A DNA stretch of 64,000 nt from Merluccius polli (Eukaryota; Chordata; Actinopteri; Gadiformes; Merlucciidae): contig JAOPHQ010002328.1 of assembly GCA_030340625.1 (NCBI GenBank), positions 1 to 64,000 of the forward strand, written 5' to 3'. The translations under genes were made by a program, and so were the position numbers. Positions 56,701 to 64,000 of the stretch are shown one piece after another. The notes under the pieces are model-generated. The model had not been told where the DNA came from, made no database searches, and saw only the letters and a program-made list of their open reading frames with translations. Position 1 is the first letter of the stretch; every line of letters starts with the position of its first letter.

Positions 56701-59700
56701 GTGATTGATGTTGGACACCTGTGTAGCACGAGCAATCATGGCACCCAGCAAAGCCACGTCCACACTGACGTGTGACAACTTCCGCACTGGCGCCCAACGT
56801 GGGGCTCGAACCCACGACCCTGAGATTGAGTCTCATATTCTACTGACTGAGCTAGCCGAGCAGATGTTACGTGCTGCCATGACAGTAAGCGTTTCTCAAT
56901 CTGCGTTCTTGACTGTACTTGTGTGTTCTTGTGGACTTGTGAAACGTCATCAGTCGCAGCCCAAGTACTATTCCAGTTCAAAGTCCGCATCTAGCCAAGT
57001 ACAGTCCAAATGCCCGGATGTGTTCTTGCTCCGCCCGTTTTATCGAGGATGCATCAGGAGGTGACTTGTGTGGACTTGGGACGGCCAAGTATCCCAGAAT
57101 GCATTTCGCAGCCTCCTCTTCGGCTTCTTTATTAAGAGTACCAACGGCAACGGCAACCAGCGTCTAATCCATTATGATGCTTATTTTTGTAATAATTTTC
57201 TTTCTTCTCATTCAATCATTCACCAATGTCCACAACAACCTTCCATACAACCTTTTTCCCGCCACTGGCTTTTTATATGTAGGCTACAGATCTTGAAAAA
57301 ATATACCATTCATATTTTGAAAATGAAAAGAGGCAGGGTTGTGTTTTATATTGTATTATGATATATTATATCATATTTCGTTTTATTGTAAATATACATT
57401 ACAGTGACGCTAGACACGAGACAAGCTGAGATGGTGACGTCATCAAGTCCGCTGCTGTTCCAACTGCAGAATGACCGAACTGCGTCCTCCCGTCCTCGGG
57501 AGTTTGAACTCCCGAGTCGAACCTCGTTCGAACCAAGTCCGAACTACCAAGTATGCAAGTCCGAACTTGGCGTACTTGGTATTGAGAAAGGCCTATTAGT
57601 GCTGTTCCAAATCCAATACTCTGTGGTGCACTTAACGGAAATTACTTTCAGCTGCGCGGCCGCGTCACCCGCCAAACACGTGACTCCATTAGACATTCTC
57701 TGATTACGTCCACAGACAGTGTTGACGTCTGTGGACGGGTTTTATTTTTCAAACTGAGCGCGGCTCCGCCTCTTCCGCTACGTAGCTAAGATGGCTGCCC
57801 CTATGTTCTCAAACTAGGTAATGCCAGAGCCTGTCTACTCCCTATTAAGTCCCATTGTACCGAATTTTGGTTGCAGTTCCACCAGAGCTCCACTGGGGGC
57901 GATCGCCCATGAGTGCAGAATGAATGGGAGCAGATGGTAGCCTAGTCCTAACTAGACCTTGGTACTCATTTCATTCATACTAAAGGTCTAGCAGTGCTGT
58001 AGAGACAAACGATGTCTCACTTGAAGGCGGGTGCTGTTGAAGTTTAAAACCTATTGGCTCTGCCCAGTGCCACTCTGGATCTGCCTTAACCAATCGCTAA
58101 CGTTTGGTCGTGACGTATTTCATGCGCCAGAAACCACGTTGCGCGCAGTATACAAACGGCAGATGCAGTGAGCATTAGCATTAGCCTCCGCCCGCCTCCG
58201 TACTTACGCTCAATAACTGAAATTCGCGCACGACCTCTACGTCACTGTTCTCAGGCCGCGCCTCCTGTTCGCTGATTGGACCGCAGATTTTGGGGAAAAG
58301 AAACATAGTAGCACCGCCAGACCTTAGTACTGAAGTGAAATGAAATTTGAGCGGAAGTACGTAGATGGGCGGAGCCAGGCTAAGCAGATGGAGCTAGACG
58401 GCTAAATGTCTCTTTCACCTGATTCTCATTGAGAAATCTCAGATTTGATTGTAGTTTTTACAAGTTCAACATGGGTTATAGATCGAAAGTTGAATGAACG
58501 AGTACTTATGTCCTTTCGATTTCTTACAGGACGTGTTGTTGTTGCCCATAACACGCTAGCATTCTGCTAATGAACGCTGATTGGTCAGTGAAGGACTGAT
58601 TACGACCAGAGATCTGCTTGATGGCATCTTGGCATCCGAAGCGGGACCACAATGTTAAGGTGGACTTTATCACCCAAGTTCTTTTTTTTTTTAACACGGC
58701 AATTTTTTTTGGTTGCTGGCACTTTTATCTGCGTATCGTTATGTATGTACTGTGAAATTATTAGACATTCTCTGGGGAAAGGGAGAGGCTTGCCGTAAAG
58801 CAGTATCTCTGGTCGTAAGATGTGTATGACGTCATTGACATTTTAAAATACTTTTTTAAAGCAAATAAGTGACTCTAAAAAAATCTAACACCCAGCAATG
58901 TGTAATTTCTTTGCATCCCCTTTCGAAAGCAACATTCAAATTACTAGACAAAAAATTATATCCTGAGAAAAGTGGAGTTTGAGGGGTATAGCTCCATAGA
59001 CCTAGCCTGGCTCCGCCCACCTACGTACTTCCGCTCAAATTTCATTTCACTTCAGTACTAAGGTCTGGCGGTGCTACTATGTTAGAACGATTTCTTTTCC
59101 CTAAAATCTGCGGTCCAATCAGCGAACAGGAGGCGCGGCCTGAGAACAGTGACGTAGAGGTCGTGCGCGAATTTCAGTTATTGAGCGCAAGTACGGAGGC
59201 GGGCGGAACCAGGCTAATGCTAATGCTCACTGCATCTGCCGTTTGTATACTGGCGCAACGTGGTTTCTGGCGCATGAAATACGTCACAACCAAACGTTAG
59301 TGATTGGTTAAGGCAGATCCAGAGTGGCACTGGGCAGAGCCAATAGGTTTTAAACTTCAACAGCACCCGCCTTCAAGTGAGACATCGTTTGTCTCTACAG
59401 CACTGCTAGACCTTTAGTATGAATGTAATGAGTACCAAGGTCTAGTTAGGACTAGGCTACCATAGACCGCCATTCATTCTGCACTCGTCCTGTGAGCGCC
59501 CTCACATGGAACCAGAGGGGAACTGCAACAGTTCAGAACCCGGAAGTAAACCGAGAGTGGAACTTCTCTCCTTATTAGACAATACTCTGGTTCCATTTGT
59601 CTCGTAAACTCGTCGCCCGAGTTGTACGGACGCGAGAACGTGACGTCACTTCCTGGGTCGTTCTACTTATAGCGTTCCATTTGTCTTTGGACATTACGAG

Positions 59701-62145
59701 TCGGAAAGAACATGGACGCCACCAGTGTAGCAGCTGCGTGATATGCAATGTGATATGTTTTTAGCCACATTAGCCTATTTAGCAAACCAGTTCGAAAACA
59801 AAGCTTTACATTGTATTGCACGCACGGCAAAACAGTGCAATGCATAAATTGGTGACCGGACTAAAGGAGCAATGTAAACAAGTGTGTAAGAGCATTTAAA
59901 ATCAACATTAAAACGACCAACGTAGTACAAATACAAAGAAAAGACATCTCAATTTAATAAACTATGGGCGCAGCCATCTTCGTTTTCCAAGTCGTATGTT
60001 CCGCTTTGTTCAACTCGGTGTACTGAAGGACCCCGAGTTGGACGGCGTATATTACGACCAAAAGGGGGCGTGTCTCGGTAAATGTCGCGAGATAACTGCG
60101 AGATTTACCACTTTCCAACTCGGGCGACGAGTTTACGAGACAAATGGAACGCAGCATAAGTACGGGAAGTACGGATATCGGAACAGGGCCCCAGTGTCTC
60201 TCTCCTGAGTGTGTGTGGCGATAGCTGGGCCGTGTTCCGATAGCCGTACTACCAGTACTTAGTATACTTAGTTTGAGTACGTAGGGTGTTCCGATTATGA
60301 TCGCGGCAAAAGAAGTGTACTTGAAAGGACCCGTATGTGTACTCAAAACGGCCAAAATGCTGAGTGTGCTACGGGGTACCAGAGAATGTCTAATAAGGAG
60401 AGAAGTTCCACTCTCGGTTTACTTCCGGGTTCTGAACTGTTGCAGTTCCCCTCTGGTTCCATGTGAGGGCGCTCACATGGTGAGTGCAGAATGAATGGCG
60501 GTCTATGGAGCTGTACCCCTCAAACTCCACTTTTCTCAGGATATAATTTTTTGTCTAGTAATTTGAATGTTGCTTTCGAAAGGGGATGCAAAGAAATTAC
60601 ACATTGCTGGGTGTTAGATTTTTTAGAGTCACTTATTTGCTTTAAAAAAGTATTTTAAAATGTCAATGACGTCATACTCATCTTACGACCAGAGATACTG
60701 CTTTACGGCAAGCCTCTCCCTTTCCATCAAGGCATCGATAACACAGCAGTACATGCATAACGATACGCAGATAAAAGTGCCAGCAACCAAAAGAAGTTGC
60801 TGTGTTAAAAAAAAAAAGAACTTGGGCGAAATTGTCCACCATAACGTTCTGGTCCCGCTTCGGATGCCAAGATGCCATCAAGCAGATCTCTGGTCGTAAT
60901 CAGTCCTTCACTGACCAATCAGCGTTCATTAGCAGAATGCTAGCGTGTTATGGGCAATAACAACACGTCCTGTAAGAAATCGAAAGGACATAAGTACTCG
61001 TTCATTCAACTTTCGATCTATAACCTATGTTGAACTTGTAAGAACTACAATCAAATCAGAGTTTTTTTCAATGAGAATCAGGTGAAAGAGACACATTTAG
61101 CCATCTAGCTCCATCTGCTCCCATTCATTCTGCACTCATGGGCGATCGCCCCCAGTGGAGCTCTGGTGGAACTGCAACCAGAATTCGGTACAATGGGACT
61201 TAATAGGGAGTGGACAGGCTCTCCGTAGACGGGCTCTGGGGGTACACTATGCGTACTCAACGGCAGCCATCTTAGCTACGTAGCGGAAGAGGCGGAGCCG
61301 CGCTCAGAGAACGTCTAATGAATTCACGTGTTTGGCGGGTGACGCGGCCGCGCAGCTGATGTCATTTCCGTTAAGTGCGCCACAGAGTAACAGCACTAAC
61401 ATCTGAAGCTCTGCGTACCTATTGAGTACGGATAGTGTACTATGTTGAAGTGTACTCACGGAAGTTAGTGTACTCACAGATATCGGAACATGGCCCCAGT
61501 GTCTCTCTCCTGAGTGTGTGTGGTGATAGCTGGTTTATCCTGGGTGCCATGATTGCTCTGCACCACAGGTGTGCAGCCCCACCCAGCCAGAGACTAATCA
61601 GTCTGACTCAGGCCAGGTGAGGCTGTAAACCAGCTATCAACCACACGCACTACACAAGCACTTTGTAAAAGGTTATCAAGCAAATGTTAAAATGATTGCC
61701 ATAATCCCATTAAGGTTATTCGAGAAATGTAAAAGTACTGACGAGGAGACTTCTTTCATGTTGGATCAAATGACGGATTTAAAAACATTTGTGCCGTAAG
61801 CCATGTACACCCACGTATTGTAAAATCAGTATGTACATATCTTACTCAGTATGACCATAATCTGATTTAGCCCTAAATGGAACTAAGGTCACGTAAGCGG
61901 ACTGATGTCCCCCCCACCCTGTGTCCCCCGGCCAGGGCGTGTACATGGGCTGGCTCACGGCTTCCGGCAGCGGTGCCCGGACGCTGGGCCCGGTGTTCGT
62001 CTCCAACTTCTACACCAACCTGGGCCCCCGGTGGGCGTTCAGCGTCGTCTGCGGCATGGTGCTGGCGGGTGTCGTCCTCCTGGCTTCACTCTACCGCCGA
62101 CTCATCGCCTTCTCCGTGCGCCACGGCAGAGTAAAGGCAAAGTAA
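50734..62145 (+). CDS. mfsd8: MFSD8/CLN7, lysosomal major facilitator protein
   Basis: Twelve coding exons: 50734-50792, 51048-51130, 51301-51344, 51627-51867, 52238-52351, 53245-53389, 53482-53540, 53680-53785, 54504-54638, 54857-54960, 55627-55856 and 61936-62145 (stop TAA). They join in frame to 509 residues. The protein is a 12-pass major facilitator of the lysosomal membrane, mutated in human CLN7 neuronal ceroid lipofuscinosis. Seen here: an N-terminal ESDESTPLL dileucine-type sorting motif, DADYKSRWRSIRVMY before TM1, SFLGWVVAAYSLGQMVASP, GLWSNHRPRREP (MFS loop 2-3 motif), GNVAVVRSY, QALGFILGP, and in the last exon YMGWLTASGSGARTLGP and GPRWAFS. The luminal loop in exon 11 has N-x-S/T sites (NNS, NQT, NST) as in MFSD8. 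Intron 7 uses a GC donor (53541-53542); all other introns are GT-AG. Confidence 0.93.
51868..51900. repeat. Poly-C run at the mfsd8 exon 4 donor
   Basis: About 27 C starting 5 bp after the donor (GTGAGCCCC...). Confidence 0.95.
52511..52792. mobile_element. hAT-type MITE in mfsd8 intron 5
   Basis: Related to 55180-55510 over most of its length (TTATTTACCAATATT, CAGTAATCAACAATGCC). It is flanked by CTTTAGAG and CTCTAGAG (7 of 8 identical), an aged target duplication. No coding capacity. Confidence 0.7.
55180..55510. mobile_element. hAT-type MITE in mfsd8 intron 10
   Basis: Termini CAGTGGATCTCAACTGG and CAGTTGAGAATCACTG form imperfect inverted repeats. Flanks TTTTAAAC and CTTTAAAC match at 7 of 8 bases. 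It lies 116 bp before exon 11. Same family as 52511-52792. Confidence 0.75.
56708..56890 (-). mobile_element. SINE-like element with tRNA-Lys-like head
   Basis: On the minus strand it reads a tRNA-like head (56862-56790), then CAGTGCGGAAGTTGTCACACG, then GGGTGCCATGATTGCTC, which is shared with the SINE-like repeats at 9.5, 14.9 and 61.5 kb. This ties the dispersed family to a tRNA-Lys ancestor. Confidence 0.6.
56790..56862 (-). pseudogene. tRNA-Lys-like sequence, anticodon loop shortened
   Basis: The minus strand reads CGGCTAGCTCAGTCAGTAGA (D arm), a GAGACTC/AATCTCAG anticodon region missing two bases of the CTT loop, and GTCGTGGGTTCGAGCCCCAC (T arm). The acceptor end is GGGCGCCA. CCA is present in the genomic sequence, which nuclear tRNA genes lack, so it looks retroposed. 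Not a functional tRNA. Confidence 0.7.
56888..57591. mobile_element. Foldback/MITE-like element with AAGT-CC-rich inverted ends
   Basis: The left end (TTTCTCAATCTGCGTTCTTG) and right end (GGCGTACTTGGTATTGAGAAA) are inverted relatives. Internal AAGTCCGNACT blocks occur in both orientations. No ORF. Adjoins the larger palindrome. Confidence 0.5.
57602..61420. repeat. Giant nested inverted repeat in mfsd8 intron 11
   Basis: Blocks run A (57602-57800), B (57820-57960), C (57960-58395), D (58395-58985), C' (58990-59465), E (59465-59620), spacer, E' (60040-60515), D' (60515-61110), B' (61110-61235), A' (61240-61420). Primed blocks are reverse complements of their partners, with substitutions and small indels. 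D is enclosed by C and C', while D' lies directly beside B' with no C copy. No transposase frame is present. Confidence 0.85.
61495..61645 (-). mobile_element. SINE-like dispersed repeat, copy 3 (inverted)
   Basis: Reverse-complement relative of 9453-9590: GATAGCTGGTTTATCCTGGG, GCCATGATTGCTCTGCACC, CAGGTGAGGCTG. A short part (CAGTGTCTCTCTCCTGAGTG) is repeated at 60191-60227, so the 60226-61493 stretch may be an insertion within the SINE. Confidence 0.65.
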
Positions 62146-62238
62146 TGAGATATCGGTTGAAGTCATGGTACAGCAACATTGAATACTAAATTGTTACAAT
62201 AACTTCTCGCACATGGCTGCTTGGTTTTAAAGATTCCT

Positions 62239-62244
62239 AATAAA
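62239..62244 (+). terminator. mfsd8 poly(A) signal
   Basis: AATAAA 94 bp after the mfsd8 stop codon. It would give a very short 3' UTR; later signals may also be used. Confidence 0.5.
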
Positions 62245-63145
62245 TAGGTACTACACTAGCACTACTAGCAATATGAATTATGAACAAAGCAATTGTCCCA
62301 TTTTCTTTCTTGATATTACATATTGCTAATGCTAATAGTGCTACTGCTTATACTAAACATGTACTTTACTTTCCAAATGTTATCATTTGACAAATGATAG
62401 TTTTTACTAATTGAAGTAGATTGTAATGCACAGCAGGGATGTAAATATGTTGACTGATGGTTTAAAATGTAAATATTGAGTGATCGATTTTTAATATTGT
62501 ATGGAATTTTCAGTCTGTCAAGGAAACAGGGCACTTTTCTGTGTGTGTGTGTGTGTGTGTGCGTGTGCGTGCGTGCGTGCGTGCGTGCGTGCGTGTATAC
62601 ACACACATACACACAGCAGCATTGGTTCAAAACATGAAAAGTGCCCCGTTTCCATGACAGACAATATGTATGTATATATGTGTGCTAACTTTCTTAAGAT
62701 ACTGTATGATAATGGTATGTGATTTCTTTAGAATTACTAATCCAAAGAAATGTTGAAGGGAAACTTTCAACAACAATTAAAATATGGAAATTTACAATAT
62801 CTTTCAAGTTATTTGTGTTAATCATGGAATCTTTCATAGTAATCTTTCTGTCATGTTAATTATGGACTATGACTTACTTGCCTGTATTTATTAGTTGTAT
62901 CCATTGATTGAATTATTTTATGTGTGGGCTATGAGTCAGACTATGATTCTAAAATTATTATTTATTTGATTAATAGAAATGCATTTTTAATTTGACATGA
63001 AAGAGGGACATAGTCTTACAGGTGAAGGACGGCTCTATAACGTCATGGAAATTTGAATTTCCAATCCATTTTGTTTGTTCTAAGCGGACAGCCGTTTTTA
63101 TTATATTTATGTATTGTATTCGTTTCCCTGTTATTCATTTGAATC
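62245..63145. other. Intergenic DNA with (GT)n/(GCGT)n
   Basis: No exon. A GT/GCGT repeat lies at 62540-62596. Confidence 0.5.
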
Positions 63146-63149
63146 GTTG

Positions 63150-64000
63150 TGTACATTGACCTCAATGCCATGCCATGCCAATCGTTTCCAGCAGCTGGAC
63201 AAGGGAGCGGAGCCCAGCAGCGAATATATGAGATTTGTTGCTGCGAACGAGGAGGCAACCAGGATGTGTGTGCCCGTGTTGGACAGAGCCAGAACCTCCC
63301 AGAGGTCCAAACATCCGGAGGTCGTAGCGGCACGAGGAAGTGTGGAGGAAGCACGCCTCAACTTTGAGCGTGAACCAACCCAGCAGAGACGTGGGGAACT
63401 GGGAGAAGCCAAGCAGCTTCTGTTCTGTACCTACGACAACATCAAGGGGGAGGAACTGATGGAGAAGGTGCGAAGGGTGCAGGTTGCGCAAGGCGAAAAA
63501 CAGTATGGGGAAGCCTGGAGGGTCATCAACGAAATGACTGGGCGGAAAAGGACAAAGGAGGGACAGGTTGAAGGTCACAGCCCTGAGGAGAGGATGGCAA
63601 CCTGGTTCAACCACTTCCGAAGCCTTCTGGGCTCAACAGCAGATGGGGCTGAGGAGGAAATCCCACCAGTCCTCCAGAACCTAGACATCAACGATGGTCC
63701 ATTCACTGCCACTGAGCTAGCCCGGGCGAAAGCCACAGTGAGAGCTGGAAAAAGTTCTGGGCCAGACGGCATACCCCCTGTGGTTTTAAAGAACTGTGAC
63801 CTCGATGACATCATGCTGGAGTTTTCCAACCTAGCGCTACTGCAAAACAAACTACCTGAAGCATGGTCTCTCTCCAACATCATCCCAGTGCCTAAATCAG
63901 GAGACCTCTCAAAGCCAGACAACTACCGGGGCATCAGCCTGACATGTATCACAGCAAAGATATACAACCGCATGATACTAAACAGGATCAGGAGCGCCAT
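63150..64000 (+). mobile_element. RTE-like LINE, 5' part of a reverse transcriptase ORF (cut by window end)
   Basis: A continuous plus-strand frame leads to the window end. It has an RT-like upstream region (YGEAWRVINEMTGRKRTKEG), then RT fingers and palm start (GKSSGPDGIPPVVLKNC, WSLSNIIPVPKSGDL, PDNYRGISL, AKIYNRMILNRI). The pattern fits RTE-type LINEs such as fish Rex3 relatives. The FADD box would lie outside the window. Confidence 0.8.

Noticed and set aside
56781..56820. A retroviral primer-binding site for tRNA-Lys
   Set aside because: The match to tRNA-Lys continues far beyond 18 nt through the T arm, anticodon and D arm, so it is a tRNA-derived sequence and not a primer-binding site. 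No LTR lies upstream.

Overview
The window is nuclear DNA of a ray-finned (teleost) fish. The evidence is spliced vertebrate genes with GT-AG introns, teleost-type LINEs, hAT-like MITEs, a chromodomain Ty3/gypsy element, an endogenous retrovirus and abundant microsatellites. No bacterial-style operons are present.

Layout from left to right. 1-1475 is a G-rich minisatellite lying in intron 1 of a minus-strand gene whose first coding exon (1489-1783) encodes the N-terminus of CLDND1. 3345-8847 is a minus-strand membrane-mucin-like gene with a Thr/Ser/Gly repeat domain, three SEA domains and a hydrophobic C-terminal anchor; two SEA modules arose by a tandem duplication of about 1.39 kb. 8848-16175 is intergenic with MITEs and SINE copies. 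16176-19550 is a nearly full-length APE-type LINE (minus strand, frameshifted). 19830-31060 is a Ty3/gypsy element (plus strand, decayed) split by a retroviral insertion (21057-28604), which is itself split by an inverted solo LTR (25914-26435): three nested layers, two of them supported by exact target-site duplications. 32376-34246 holds two adjacent hAT-type elements, each with a perfect 8-bp target-site duplication.

The gene-rich part is 35.8-62.2 kb, all on the plus strand. First is a three-exon CNTF/cardiotrophin-like cytokine gene (35822-37671). About 300 bp after its poly(A) signal comes an eight-exon gene (38869-47173) encoding a 986-residue chromatin-type protein: partial SET domain, acidic tract, one C2H2 finger, a tyrosine-recombinase-like domain without an obvious catalytic tyrosine, an AT-hook and a small C-terminal domain. 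I regard this as the most interesting gene here, probably a host gene built partly from a tyrosine-recombinase mobile element. Third is mfsd8 (CLN7), twelve coding exons (50734-62145), encoding a 12-pass lysosomal membrane protein. Its last intron holds a giant nested inverted repeat of about 3.8 kb and a tRNA-Lys-like SINE segment. The right edge (about 63.15-64.0 kb) is the start of an RTE-like LINE cut by the window end.

The three plus-strand genes are not an operon or an obvious pathway. The accessory material is mainly transposon nesting, and several simple repeats lie directly against splice sites.
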